A stretch of DNA of 64,000 nucleotides from Bradyrhizobium sp. BR13661 (GCF_029892425.1 NZ_JARXWB010000022.1:1-64000); one strand, 5' to 3'. Shown: positions 27,143 through 36,230, counted from the first letter of the stretch. Translations and numbers: made by a program. The notes: generated by a model from the sequence alone, not told the origin.

Positions 27143-27892
27143 TTATGGCCTGCGCTTGAGAATGTAACTGTCCATGATCCAGCCGTGCCGCCCGCGCGCG
27201 TCCTGCCGCGCGGAAACGATACGCGGGCCCATTTCGGCCAATGCGCCGGACATAATGATCTGATCGGCCATGCCGAGATAGGCGCCCCACCAGATGTGAA
27301 TTCCAGCAGGATCGAGCGACTGGAAGGCGGTGCCGCCGTCGAGCATCACCACCACGGTGTCGACGCCCTGCGGCCAGCCGCCTTCGCGCAAACGACGCCC
27401 CGTGGTGACCAGGAACGGCTCGCCGATATCGTTGAGCGGCAGCGCATGCACTGCGCACAGCGCCTGGATCGAGGTGATGCCGGGCACGACCTCGATGTCA
27501 GGCAGCGGATTGAGCCGCCGCGCGATCCGCAGCGAGGAATCGTAGAGCGAGGGATCGCCCCAGATCAGCAGGGCGACCTTGCCGTCACCGCGGAGGTGAT
27601 CAGCGATCGTCTGCGACCAGGTTGCGGCGACCGCGTCGTGCCAATCATCCACGCCCTTGCGGTAATCGGCTTCCGCCACGTCTCGCACGGGCAGATCGAA
27701 TTCGGCGATGCGCGTGGCGGTGTTGGTGAGCACATCGACGCAGATTGTTCGCCTGAGATCGGCAAGGTCGGACTTCGCAGTCCCCTTGCGCGGGATCAGG
27801 ACGAGATCGGCCGCGTTGATTGCGTCGATCGCGGCGCGCGTGAGTTGCCCGGGATCGCCGCAACCAATGCCGATCAGGGAGAGCGTCATCAT
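27143..27892 (-). CDS. cobF: Precorrin-6A synthase (deacetylating)
   Basis: 249-residue SAM-dependent methylase of the tetrapyrrole methylase fold. It methylates C-1 of precorrin-5 with loss of acetate, a step specific to the aerobic pathway. Visible are the N-terminal GIGCGDPGQLT loop and the WGDPSLYDSSLRI cofactor motif. The start ATG at 27892 overlaps the cobA stop as TGATG; an ATG one codon later (27889) is an alternative. Presence of cobF and cobG marks the route as oxygen-dependent. Confidence 0.94.
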   Translation of the reverse strand: MMTLSLIGIGCGDPGQLTRAAIDAINAADLVLIPRKGTAKSDLADLRRTICVDVLTNTATRIAEFDLPVRDVAEADYRKGVDDWHDAVAATWSQTIADHLRGDGKVALLIWGDPSLYDSSLRIARRLNPLPDIEVVPGITSIQALCAVHALPLNDIGEPFLVTTGRRLREGGWPQGVDTVVVMLDGGTAFQSLDPAGIHIWWGAYLGMADQIIMSGALAEMGPRIVSARQDARGRHGWIMDSYILKRRP

Positions 27893-28620
27893 CACGATGC
27901 TCCCTCCGCCAGCGCGCCGAACACGATGACGGCGGCCGTGGAAGCTGCGCCGCCGCGCGCAAGCTGCTCAGCAAGCTCGGCGATCGTGGTTCGCACAAGC
28001 CGCTCGTCGGAGCGGCCGAGGGATTCGGCGAACAGCGCAGGGGTATCAGGCGAGAGCCCATGCTCGATCAATTTCGCGACCAAAGCCGGAAAGGTACGCC
28101 GGCCCATATAGACCACGGTCGTCGCATCCGGATCAGCCAACGCCGCCCAGCTCAAGTCCTGCGGCAACTCGCCGGTGACATCGGCGCCGGTCACGAACTG
28201 TACGCGGCGCGACGTATGGCGGCGTGTCAGGGGAATGCCGGCTTGCGCGGCAGCCACGCAGGCAGAGGTGACGCCTGGAATGATCTCGTAGCCGATGCCG
28301 GCCTCGCGCAGCGTCTCGAGCTCTTCCTCGAGCCGGCCAAAAATGCCGGCATCCCCCGACTTCAGCCGCACGATGCGCGACCCTGTGGCGGCATAGTCGA
28401 CCAGCAGGCGGTTGACGTGATGCTGCTTTGTCGACGGCCGCCCCGCTCGTTTCCCGACCGCAACGAGATTGGCGCCCGGCCGCGCCAGGTCGAGGATCGC
28501 GCCGGAGGCGAGATCGTCATAGAGCACGACGTCAGCCTCGCGCAGCCGTGCGGCCCCCTTGAGCGTGAGAAGCTCGGGATCGCCGGGACCGGCGGAGACA
28601 AAGGAGACAAAGCCGCTCAC
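27892..28620 (-). CDS. cobA: Uroporphyrinogen-III C-methyltransferase
   Basis: 242-residue SUMT that makes precorrin-2, the branch point to sirohaem and B12. It has the SAM-binding loop SAGPGDPELLTLKG and GVTSACVAAAQAGIPLTRR, which fit this family. The usual GGDPFIFGRGGEE block is replaced by SGDAGIFGRLEEE, a divergent version. The substitution P to A next to the GD pair is worth noting, although other residues are intact. It starts with GTG overlapping the cobB stop by 4 nt. No CysG-type fusion is present, so this copy is dedicated to cobalamin. Confidence 0.9.
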   Translation of the reverse strand: MSGFVSFVSAGPGDPELLTLKGAARLREADVVLYDDLASGAILDLARPGANLVAVGKRAGRPSTKQHHVNRLLVDYAATGSRIVRLKSGDAGIFGRLEEELETLREAGIGYEIIPGVTSACVAAAQAGIPLTRRHTSRRVQFVTGADVTGELPQDLSWAALADPDATTVVYMGRRTFPALVAKLIEHGLSPDTPALFAESLGRSDERLVRTTIAELAEQLARGGAASTAAVIVFGALAEGAS

Positions 28621-29927
28621 CGGTCCTCCGCGATCAGATGGAAGAACGTGCCGGTGACGTGCCCGCGCCGCGAGCCGGTCTCGGCAATGACCACGCCCGT
28701 CGCGTCATGCACGACCGCCAACGGCGTATCGGGTTGCGCGATGATCGTCGAATAGTGGAATTCATGACCACGCAGCCGCGCGCCGGCCTGATGCCCCGGC
28801 ATGGGCGCTGCAAGCGCAGCGAGACGATAGCCCAGATGCATGCGACGTTTGGCAAAGCTCGTCTCCAGTCCGAGCAGGCCCGTCATCTCATGTCTGATAC
28901 CTTCGGCGTCGGTCAAGGCGGAGCCCAGCACCATATACCCACCGCATTCACCGTGCACGGGTCGCGTCTCGGCAAACGCCCGAAGGCCGGCGCGGAAACG
29001 CCCGTTGGCGGCGATCTTGCCGGCATGAAGCTCAGGATAGCCGCCGGGCAGCCAGCAGACATCGGCGCTCGTATCCGGCGTTTCATCCGCAAGCGGCGAG
29101 AAAGTCGAGATCTCCGCGCCTGCCGCGCGCCAGGCCTCCAGCATATGCGGATAAACGAAGGAGAACGCGGCGTCGCGGGCGAGCGCAATACGCTGGCCGG
29201 GCGGAGTCACGTTCAACCCATTCGCGGCAGGTTGCGGCGACCAGCTGGCAGCCGATTGCAGCACCGCATCGAGATCGACATGCTCGCCGACGAAGCGCGC
29301 AGCCTCGTCGATCAGCTTGCCGATCTCCGCCTGCTCCTCGGCCTGCACCAGGCCGAGATGCCGCTTCGGCAGGCTGATCTCGGCGTGGCGCGGCAGCGCG
29401 CCGAACACGGCAATCCCGATGTCGCTCAGCGCCCGCCGCACGAGGTCTTCGTGGCGCGGGCTTGCGATGCGGTTGAGCACCACGCCCGCAAGGCGCACAC
29501 CGGCGCGGTAATCGCGAAGACCGGCGGCAATCGCGGCCGCCGTCTGCGCCTGTCCGGAGGGATCGATCACGAGAACCACCGGCCACCCCAGCATCTCCGC
29601 AATGTCGGCCGTGGCACCGGTGCCGGAGACGCCGCGGGCAGCGACGCCGTCGAACAGGCCCATCGAGCCCTCGGCCAGCACGATGTCGGCATCGCCGCCC
29701 CGGCTGACGAGATGCGCTATCGTGGCGCGATCCATCGCCCAGCTATCGACATTGACGGAGGCGCGGCCCGTCGCTGCGGCGTGGAAGGCAGGATCGATAT
29801 AGTCGGGCCCGCTCTTGAAACACTGCACGTTCAGCCCGCGATTGCGCCAGGCACGCGCGAGCGCCAGCGTCAGCGTGGTCTTGCCGACGCCCGAAGCTGG
29901 CGCGGAGATGACGAGGCCAACAGCCAT
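28617..29927 (-). CDS. cobB: Hydrogenobyrinate/cobyrinate a,c-diamide synthase
   Basis: 436-residue ATP- and glutamine-dependent amidase acting on the a and c acetate side chains. The N-terminal P-loop domain reads ISAPASGVGKTTLTLALARA, then FKSGPDYIDPAFH. The C-terminal class-I glutaminase domain has its nucleophile in VHGECGGYMVLG and a HEFHYS segment. I use the ATG at 29927, which shares one base with the cobM stop (TAATG); longer frames upstream are shadows. In the aerobic pathway the product, hydrogenobyrinate diamide, is the substrate for cobalt insertion by CobN with its partner subunits. Confidence 0.95.
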   Translation of the reverse strand: MAVGLVISAPASGVGKTTLTLALARAWRNRGLNVQCFKSGPDYIDPAFHAAATGRASVNVDSWAMDRATIAHLVSRGGDADIVLAEGSMGLFDGVAARGVSGTGATADIAEMLGWPVVLVIDPSGQAQTAAAIAAGLRDYRAGVRLAGVVLNRIASPRHEDLVRRALSDIGIAVFGALPRHAEISLPKRHLGLVQAEEQAEIGKLIDEAARFVGEHVDLDAVLQSAASWSPQPAANGLNVTPPGQRIALARDAAFSFVYPHMLEAWRAAGAEISTFSPLADETPDTSADVCWLPGGYPELHAGKIAANGRFRAGLRAFAETRPVHGECGGYMVLGSALTDAEGIRHEMTGLLGLETSFAKRRMHLGYRLAALAAPMPGHQAGARLRGHEFHYSTIIAQPDTPLAVVHDATGVVIAETGSRRGHVTGTFFHLIAEDR

Positions 29928-30709
29928 TACGTTGCCTCCGGAAAGCGCGGCGCGGCGCCGACGGGTCGATAACGGCGGTCGTAGTCGGCCGCATAGAGCC
30001 GACTCTCGTCGAAATCCGCCGCACCAAGCGTCTTGCCGACCAGGATCAGCGCGGTGCGCTCCATCTCCGTGGCAACGGCAGCATCGAGTGTCGCCAGCGT
30101 GGCGCGCACGATGCGCTGGTCCGGCCAGCTGGCGCGCCAAACGATCGCGACGGGGCAATCCGCGCCGTAATGCGGCGTCAGTTCGGCGATGACCTTGTCG
30201 AGCAGATGAACCGACAGATGGATGGCGAGCACGGCGCCGGTCGCGGCGAAAGCGGCGAGCGTCTCACCCTCGGGCATCGCGCTGGCGCGGCCCGGCGTGC
30301 GCGTCAGCACGACCGATTGTGCAAGGCCCGGCAACGTCAGCTCAGCTTCGAGGGCTGCCGCGGCGGCGGCGAATGACGGCACGCCGGGCGTGACCGTGAA
30401 GGGGATGCCAGCCGCACGCAGGCGCCTGATCTGCTCGCCCATCGCCGACCAGATCGAGAGATCGCCGGAATGCAGCCGCGCGACGTCCTTGCCCTCCGCA
30501 TGCGCGGCAAAAATCTCGGCGATGATTTCGTCGAGCGACAACGGCGCGGTGTTGACGATGCGTGCGCCGGGCGGGCAATGCGCCAGCACGCCCTCCGGCA
30601 CCAGCGAGCCGGCGTAGAGGCAGACCGGACAGGCTGCAATGAGATCGCGCCCGCGCAAGGTGAGAAGATCGGGGGCGCCGGGTCCGGCGCCGATGAAATG
30701 CACCGTCAT
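29927..30709 (-). CDS. cobM: Precorrin-4 C11-methyltransferase
   Basis: 260-residue tetrapyrrole methylase. Signature stretches are VHFIGAGPGAPDLLTLRG, CLYAGSLVPEGVLAHCP and ARLHSGDLSIWSAMGEQI, which distinguish CobM/CbiF from the other methylases of the operon. It methylates C-11 of precorrin-4, before the deacetylation by CobF. The ATG (MTVHFIGAG) overlaps the cobE stop by 4 nt and its own stop overlaps cobB by 1 nt. Confidence 0.95.
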   Translation of the reverse strand: MTVHFIGAGPGAPDLLTLRGRDLIAACPVCLYAGSLVPEGVLAHCPPGARIVNTAPLSLDEIIAEIFAAHAEGKDVARLHSGDLSIWSAMGEQIRRLRAAGIPFTVTPGVPSFAAAAAALEAELTLPGLAQSVVLTRTPGRASAMPEGETLAAFAATGAVLAIHLSVHLLDKVIAELTPHYGADCPVAIVWRASWPDQRIVRATLATLDAAVATEMERTALILVGKTLGAADFDESRLYAADYDRRYRPVGAAPRFPEAT

Positions 30710-31074
30710 GGGCCGTCTCCTTCGGCGATCGCCGCGGTCGCGGTGCGATCCTGCGAGACCGTGCGCGTCGTGATCAATCGCGCGCGGGGCCCCGCCGCGG
30801 CGAGCGCCGCCGCCTCCGCGACCGATCCCGTGCCGAATTTTTCGGTGATCAACTGCGACTGCGTCGGCGTGGCGATACCGGCCAGCGTTTCGGCCGGGAC
30901 GCTCCTGATCGGCACACCGCATTCACGCGCAAGTTGCTTCAGCGGTTCCGCATCGGCCTTGTCGCTGACGGTCGCGACCGCCGCAAGGCCGTCGGGACCA
31001 CCGGCCGCCACGAGCGCCTCGCGCAGCGAGGCCAGCGTCACATCCTTCTTGAAGCCGAGCCCGGCGACCTTCAT
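30706..31074 (-). CDS. cobE: CobE, small cobalamin biosynthesis protein (CbiG C-terminal-like)
   Basis: 122-residue protein beginning MKVAGLGFKKDVT, related to the C-terminal domain of CbiG and found as a separate CobE in aerobic cob operons. The typical AAVATVSDKADAEPLKQLA and VPAETLAGIATPTQS stretches are present. Its role in P. denitrificans is required but biochemically unclear; it is thought to assist early ring-modification steps. The ATG overlaps the cobL stop (ATGA) and its stop overlaps cobM. The frame extends further upstream, but that sequence is a shadow of cobL. Confidence 0.88.
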   Translation of the reverse strand: MKVAGLGFKKDVTLASLREALVAAGGPDGLAAVATVSDKADAEPLKQLARECGVPIRSVPAETLAGIATPTQSQLITEKFGTGSVAEAAALAAAGPRARLITTRTVSQDRTATAAIAEGDGP

Positions 31075-32264
31075 CGCACCGCACTCCACTGCACCACCGG
31101 CCGCACCGCCGCCCACGAGCGATAACGGCCCAGCGGAGCGGCATGCGCGATCTCGACCCGCATCAGCTCGCCGCCGTGGCACTGATGCAGTTCGCCAAGC
31201 AGCGCCTCTGTCTCCAGTGTCACGGAATGCGCGACGAGCCGCGTCCCCGGCACCAGTCGGGACCAGATGGCATCGAACATCGCGCGATCGAGACCACCGC
31301 CGATGAAGACGGCATCAGGTGCGTCCAGCGCAGCGAGCGCTTCGGGCGCCTGTCCTGCCACCACGGTGATCCGATGCGCCAGTCCGAACGCGCGGGCGTT
31401 GTTGCGGATATTTTCGGCGCGATCCTCGCGCGCTTCGATCGCCGTCGTAGTGCCGCCGCACAGCGCCCACTCGACCGAGATCGAGCCGGAACCTGCGCCG
31501 ATGTCCCACAGGAGCTCGCCGGGACGCGGTGCCAGCGCCGACATCGCAAGCGCGCGCACCGGTCGTTTCGTGATCTGGCCGTCATGGACGAAGAGATCAT
31601 CCGAAAGGCCCGAGCTGCGGGGGATGCCCCGTGTTCCCCTCGCCTCCAGCGCCACCGCGACCAGGTTTTCGGCGAGATCGCCGGCAAAGCCGTCGGCACG
31701 ATGCTCCAAAATGCCTTCGCGAGGCCCGCCGAGCGCGGCGAGAGTCCAGAAGGCCGAGGCGCCCCATCCACGCGCGCTCAGCCATTTTGCGAGATCGCCG
31801 GCGGCCTTGCCGTCACGCACGAGACAGATGATCCGCGCGCCCCGCAAGAGATGCGGCACGAGGCGCTCGAACGGGGCGGCGTGAAGCCCGAGGCAAATGG
31901 CGGATTCGAGGCGCCAGCCCAGCCGCGCGGCGGCAAGCGAAAACGTCGACGCGGCCGAATGCGCGATCCACTCGCCGGCATCGAGCTTCTCGGCCAAGCC
32001 CGCGCCGGCGCCGTGCCAGAACGGATCGCCGGAGGCAAGCACCACCGTCGGCCGGCCGCGAAAGCTCAGCACGACATCTGCATCAAACGGCACCGGCCAC
32101 GCGCGGCCGCGGCTTCCCACGTCTGCAAGCGCGAGGTGGCGTTCGCCGCCGAACACGGTTTCCGCGCTGGCAAGCGCCTTTCGACTTGCGTCCGACAGCC
32201 CGGCAAGGCCATCTTCGCCGATGCCGATGATGGTCAGCCATGGATTAGCCAAAGGATCAGCCAT
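31071..32264 (-). CDS. cobL: Precorrin-6B C5,15-methyltransferase (decarboxylating)
   Basis: 397-residue fusion of two methylase domains. The N-terminal CbiE-like part (about 10-205) begins LTIIGIGEDGLAGLS and has ASGDPFWHGAGA. The C-terminal CbiT-like part (about 225-390) has the Rossmann SAM site LLWDIGAGSGSISVEWAL. It methylates C-5 and C-15 and decarboxylates the C-12 acetate. The ATG at 32264 overlaps the divergent cobK start codon within a CATG palindrome. In the minus-strand run it is separated from cobJ by about 720 bp occupied by antisense cobK. Confidence 0.95.
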   Translation of the reverse strand: MADPLANPWLTIIGIGEDGLAGLSDASRKALASAETVFGGERHLALADVGSRGRAWPVPFDADVVLSFRGRPTVVLASGDPFWHGAGAGLAEKLDAGEWIAHSAASTFSLAAARLGWRLESAICLGLHAAPFERLVPHLLRGARIICLVRDGKAAGDLAKWLSARGWGASAFWTLAALGGPREGILEHRADGFAGDLAENLVAVALEARGTRGIPRSSGLSDDLFVHDGQITKRPVRALAMSALAPRPGELLWDIGAGSGSISVEWALCGGTTTAIEAREDRAENIRNNARAFGLAHRITVVAGQAPEALAALDAPDAVFIGGGLDRAMFDAIWSRLVPGTRLVAHSVTLETEALLGELHQCHGGELMRVEIAHAAPLGRYRSWAAVRPVVQWSAVR

Positions 32265-33009
32265 GATGCGCGCCCTTATTCTGGGCGGAATTGCCGACGC
32301 GAATTTGCTCGCCGCGGAGATCGCGCGCGCTGGTCTTGATGCCGTCTACTCCTATGGCGGCCGCACCCGCGCGCCGGCCGATCAGCCGTTGCCGACCCGC
32401 ATCGGCGGCTTTGGCGGCGCGAGCGGGCTTGTCGATTACATCCGCACCGAAGGTATCACGCATGTGATCGACGCGACGCATCCCTTTGCTGCCGAGATGA
32501 GCCGCAATGCCATTGCAGCGTGCGCGAAAGCCGGAACGCCGCTGATCGCGCTGGAACGCGCGCCCTGGGCCCGGGCGCCCGGCGATATCTGGATCGAAGC
32601 CGATGACGTCAATGCGGCGGTGGCCGCTCTTCTCCAAACGCCCGCACGCGTGTTCCTTGCCATCGGACGCCAGCACATCGCGCCGTTCGCGACGCGACCC
32701 CAGCACGCCTATACGCTGCGGTTCGTGGATCCGCCGGAAGCGCCCTTGCCTTTCGAAGCTGATGTCATCGTGTCGCGCGGGCCGTTCACGCTCGACGGAG
32801 AGCTGGAGATGATGCGCATGCGCGGCATCGGTTGGGTCGTAGCCCGCAATTCCGGCGGCAATGGCGCGCGCGCCAAGATCGACGCAGCCCGCATGCTCGG
32901 CCTGCCCGTGATCATGATCTCGCGACCAAAGCTGCCCGAACGGCACCGCGCGGAGAGCGTTGCTGAGGTGATGCAGTGGCTTGATCATCGGACCTGCCTC
33001 GGCGCATAG
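32263..33009 (+). CDS. cobK: Precorrin-6A reductase
   Basis: 248-residue NADPH-dependent reductase (precorrin-6A to 6B). It shows the N-terminal ALILGGIADANLLA, YSYGGRTRAP and the conserved HVIDATHPFAAEMS block, with GPFTLDGELEMM further on. It is the only gene of the main cob cluster on the plus strand, embedded between cobJ and cobL. Its start overlaps the cobL start by 2 nt, and its 3' end overlaps cobJ by 25 nt. A ribosome-binding site AAAGGA lies inside cobL, so any promoter must also lie within cobL. The next ATG (32266) is an equivalent start. Confidence 0.94.
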   Translation: MMRALILGGIADANLLAAEIARAGLDAVYSYGGRTRAPADQPLPTRIGGFGGASGLVDYIRTEGITHVIDATHPFAAEMSRNAIAACAKAGTPLIALERAPWARAPGDIWIEADDVNAAVAALLQTPARVFLAIGRQHIAPFATRPQHAYTLRFVDPPEAPLPFEADVIVSRGPFTLDGELEMMRMRGIGWVVARNSGGNGARAKIDAARMLGLPVIMISRPKLPERHRAESVAEVMQWLDHRTCLGA

Positions 33010-33719
33010 ACCCAGCGGCCGACGCGGCGCGTCTGCGAATTGCCGACGATGACGAGCGTGCGCATGTCGGCCATCTCGGGCGTCGCATCCTTGAGCTCGA
33101 CGGTCTCGATCTTCTCGTCGGGCGCGCTGATCGCGCGCGCGAAGATCATAAGGCGCTCACCGCAGCCGGCTTCTTTCAACACTGTCAGCGCGCGGCCAAA
33201 TCCTTCCGGCCGGCTGGCCGACCGCGGATTGTACATTGCGATGGAAAAGTCAGCCTCCGCGGCGAGCCGCAGCCGTTTTTCGATCACCGCCCATGGCTTG
33301 AGATTGTCCGAGAGATTGATCGCACAGAAGTCGTGGCCAAGCGGCGCGCCCGCGCGTGCGGCCGCCGCCAGCATTGCCGTGATGCCCGGCAGCACGCGGA
33401 TCGGCAGCTCGTGATATTGCGGCGCCTGTTCCAGTGCCTCGAACACCGCCGACGCCATCGCGAAGACGCCGGGGTCGCCGGAGGAGACGACGACGACCTG
33501 TCGGCCTTCCGCCGCGAGCCGCAGCGCCTCGCTTGCACGCTGCAGCTCCTCGCGATTGTCGGACGGATGCAGCGTGAGACCGGCCCGCGGCGCCACGCGC
33601 GCGACATAGGGTGCGTATCCCAAAATATCGGTCGCGGCGGCCAGCGCGGCGGAGACCTCCGGCGTCACCAGCGCATCGCTGCCCGGGCCGAGCCCCGCGA
33701 TGGTCAGCGTGCCCGTCAT
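32985..33719 (-). CDS. cobJ: Precorrin-3B C17-methyltransferase
   Basis: 244-residue tetrapyrrole methylase that also drives ring contraction. N-terminal LTIAGLGPGSDALVTPEV, SSGDPGVFAMASAVFEAL and YNPRSASRPEGF are typical of CobJ/CbiH. The ATG (MTGTLTIAG) overlaps the cobI stop by 4 nt. The last 25 nt are antisense to the end of cobK. Acts immediately after CobG in the aerobic pathway. Confidence 0.95.
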   Translation of the reverse strand: MTGTLTIAGLGPGSDALVTPEVSAALAAATDILGYAPYVARVAPRAGLTLHPSDNREELQRASEALRLAAEGRQVVVVSSGDPGVFAMASAVFEALEQAPQYHELPIRVLPGITAMLAAAARAGAPLGHDFCAINLSDNLKPWAVIEKRLRLAAEADFSIAMYNPRSASRPEGFGRALTVLKEAGCGERLMIFARAISAPDEKIETVELKDATPEMADMRTLVIVGNSQTRRVGRWVYAPRQVR

Positions 33720-34447
33720 TCGGCGGCGTCCGGAAGCCGGCCTTTGCCGTGCACGAGCACGATCGCGAAGTAAGGACACTCAGTGGCATCGATCTCGGCG
33801 AGCCGCACCACGCGCTCGCCCGGCATGGTTCCGCGTTCAACCAGCCAGGCGTCATCCAGCCGTCCGGCCGATGCGAGCGCGCGCCGCACTTTTGCGAGAT
33901 TGCGCCCGGTCTTCATGATCACAAGCGCATCGGAATCGCGCATGCGGCGTGCGAGTTCGGCTTCAGCAAGCGTGCCCATCAGCACCGTCGTCACGTCGTC
34001 GCCGAGCGCGATCGGCTGACCGACGCCGTTCCAGCAGCCGACCATGCCGGGAATGCCGGCGATCACCTCGATCTCAACACGGCCTTGCAGGCGCGTGTGC
34101 AGGTGCATGAAGGAGCCGTAGAAATAAGGGTCGCCCTCGCAGAGCACGATGACGTCGACGGCGCGCGCGAGCCGCGCCAGGCGCTCGGCCCATTCGTCGT
34201 AGAAGCCGGCCAGCAACTGCACATAGTCGGCGCTGTCGAAGGCGATTTCGGTGGTGACCGGATATTCCATGGGATATTCGGTGACGTCGGCAGCGAGCAT
34301 GCCCTCGACGATGCGCCGCGCCTGGCCGGGCCGGCCCTTCTTGCGGAAATACGCGACGTGCTTCGCGCCACGCACCGTCCGGTCGGCGCGCACGCTCATC
34401 AGATCAGGATCACCGGGGCCGAGACCGCAGCAGATGATGCGTCCCAT
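33716..34447 (-). CDS. cobI: Precorrin-2 C20-methyltransferase
   Basis: 243-residue tetrapyrrole methylase making precorrin-3A. It has the SAM loop ICCGLGPGDPDLMSVRA, the AKHVAYFRKKGRPGQAR segment, VLCEGDPYFYGSFMHLH and EVIAGIPGMVGCWN, all characteristic of CobI. The ATG lies 2 bp after the cobH stop, and the gene overlaps cobJ by 4 nt. Confidence 0.95.
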   Translation of the reverse strand: MGRIICCGLGPGDPDLMSVRADRTVRGAKHVAYFRKKGRPGQARRIVEGMLAADVTEYPMEYPVTTEIAFDSADYVQLLAGFYDEWAERLARLARAVDVIVLCEGDPYFYGSFMHLHTRLQGRVEIEVIAGIPGMVGCWNGVGQPIALGDDVTTVLMGTLAEAELARRMRDSDALVIMKTGRNLAKVRRALASAGRLDDAWLVERGTMPGERVVRLAEIDATECPYFAIVLVHGKGRLPDAAE

Positions 34448-34449
34448 GG

Positions 34450-35079
34450 CTATTCGCTCCGGCTCGCCAGCGCGTTCACGGCGGCGACCGTGATCGCGGA
34501 GCCGCCGAGGCGGCCCTCGACCGTCAATGCCGGCACGGGCGGATCGGCCATCAACGCGGCCTTGGATTCGGCCGCACCGACGAATCCGACGGGGCAGCCG
34601 ATGATCGCCGCAGGGCGCGGACAGTTTTGGTCCTCAAGCATGTTGAGCAGATGAAACAGCGCGGTCGGCGCATTGCCGATTGCGACGATGGCGCCATCGA
34701 GATGCGGGCGCCACAGCTCGAGCGCCGCAGCCGAGCGCGTGTTGCGCATGGATTGCGCGAGCGCAGGAACGGCCTCGTCGCCAAGCGTGCAGATGACGGC
34801 ATTCGCCGCAGGTAATCTCGCACGCGTAATTCCCTCCGAGACCATGCGCGCATCGCACAGGATCGGGGCGCCCTTCTGCAAGGCCGCGCGCGCGATAGTC
34901 GCCATATCAGGCGTGAAGCGGATATGCGCCTCGAGGCCGACCATGCCGGCGGCGTGGATCATCCGCACCACGACCTGCTCCTCATCAGGCGTGAAGCGCG
35001 CCAGATCGGCCTCGGCCCGGATGGTGGCGAAGGATTGCCGGTAGATCGCCGCGCCGTCGGTCTCGTATGTGTGCGGCAT
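34450..35079 (-). CDS. cobH: Precorrin-8X methylmutase
   Basis: 209-residue enzyme that shifts the methyl group from C-11 to C-12, giving hydrogenobyrinic acid. The conserved active-site histidine is in VRMIHAAGMVGLE. Other family stretches are GAPILCDARMVSEGI, IGNAPTALFHLL and PAAIIGCPVGFVGAAESK. The ATG overlaps the cobG stop as TGATG. A TTG one codon upstream is not needed. Confidence 0.95.
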   Translation of the reverse strand: MPHTYETDGAAIYRQSFATIRAEADLARFTPDEEQVVVRMIHAAGMVGLEAHIRFTPDMATIARAALQKGAPILCDARMVSEGITRARLPAANAVICTLGDEAVPALAQSMRNTRSAAALELWRPHLDGAIVAIGNAPTALFHLLNMLEDQNCPRPAAIIGCPVGFVGAAESKAALMADPPVPALTVEGRLGGSAITVAAVNALASRSE

Positions 35080-36230
35080 CAATGCCCTCCCATCAGGATG
35101 GAGGGATTGCGGACGATGTCGTCGCGGTCGAGACCACGCAGGATCGGTGCATCGCGGGTCGATCCGCCGCGCACGAGATCGAATCCCGCGGGCGTCGCGA
35201 CCAGCGTGATCGCGGCCGCGCCGGAATGGGCGCAGCCCTTGGCGCAGCCCGACACGTGAAGCCGCTCAGCCCCGCCGATGTTCGGTGCCAGCGCCGCGGC
35301 CAGCCCGCGAGTGTCGGCATGGGCCTCGCGGCAGCGCGGCGCACCGCTGCAGGCGATGACGCGCAGCGCCGGATCGTAGGCCTCCGTGATCAAGCCGGAC
35401 GCTGACGGCATCGTCCGCTTGCCTTCGCTCAGGACCATCCGCCACGGCGTCATGCGTAGCGCATGCCCGCAACCGGAGAGCTGATTGAGCGTCGTATGCG
35501 GCATCTGCCCGAAGGCAATACCGACCAAGGCGCCTTGCGGATAAAGCCCGGGGCGAGCTGCCGCCATGATGGTTGCCGGCTCAGCCTCGCCGTGCAAGGC
35601 CTCGGGCAATTTGGCGCCAGCCGCCAGATGCGTTGCCATGCGCGCCCGCCCGCCGGACGCGGCGAACCAGCTTGCAAACGCGAGCGCGGTGTTCACCGCC
35701 TCTCCGCGCGCGACGTTGCGGCCGAGCCTGGCGCCATCTGCGCGCACCACAAGACCGCCGGCGGCATCACGTTCGATCCGCACATCGGCGGAATTACCCG
35801 CGAGCACGCGCGACTTGCCGTCATCGACGGCGAAACCGAATTTTGTCGGGAGCTCGAGCATGGAGTCCGCGAGCGCCTCTTCGAGCTCGGCGGCAAGCGC
35901 CTGGGTCTCGTCGCCATCGCGCCAGAACGGGGTGACCAGAATGTTGCGCCGGGATTCAGTGCCGGTATCAGGGTCGAGCAAATTCAGCTGCGCGAGACCG
36001 TCGAGCAACGGCCGGTGGCTGGTCTCGCTGACGCCCCTGATCTGGAGATTGGCGCGGCTGGTCACGTCGATCAGGCCATTGCCGTGGCGCTCGGCGAGAT
36101 GCGCCAGGCCCGCGGTCTGGTCTGCATCGAGCCGGCCACCGAACGGGCGCACGCGGACCACGAGGCCGTCGCCCGATTGCATCGGCCGCAACGCGCCGGG
36201 ACACCAGCCCTTGACTGATGCGGCGCTCAT
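35079..36230 (-). CDS. cobG: Precorrin-3B synthase (CobG monooxygenase)
   Basis: 383-residue iron-sulfur/mononuclear-iron enzyme of the nitrite/sulfite reductase-like superfamily. It hydroxylates C-20 of precorrin-3A using molecular oxygen, the defining aerobic step. Ferredoxin-like half domains carry TSRANLQIRGVSE in the N-terminal part and the 4Fe-4S ligands in ACSGAPRCREAH and VSGCAKGCAHSG near residues 295-335. Length is slightly below the P. denitrificans protein. It overlaps cobN upstream by 4 nt and cobH downstream by 1 nt. Confidence 0.94.
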   Translation of the reverse strand: MSAASVKGWCPGALRPMQSGDGLVVRVRPFGGRLDADQTAGLAHLAERHGNGLIDVTSRANLQIRGVSETSHRPLLDGLAQLNLLDPDTGTESRRNILVTPFWRDGDETQALAAELEEALADSMLELPTKFGFAVDDGKSRVLAGNSADVRIERDAAGGLVVRADGARLGRNVARGEAVNTALAFASWFAASGGRARMATHLAAGAKLPEALHGEAEPATIMAAARPGLYPQGALVGIAFGQMPHTTLNQLSGCGHALRMTPWRMVLSEGKRTMPSASGLITEAYDPALRVIACSGAPRCREAHADTRGLAAALAPNIGGAERLHVSGCAKGCAHSGAAAITLVATPAGFDLVRGGSTRDAPILRGLDRDDIVRNPSILMGGH

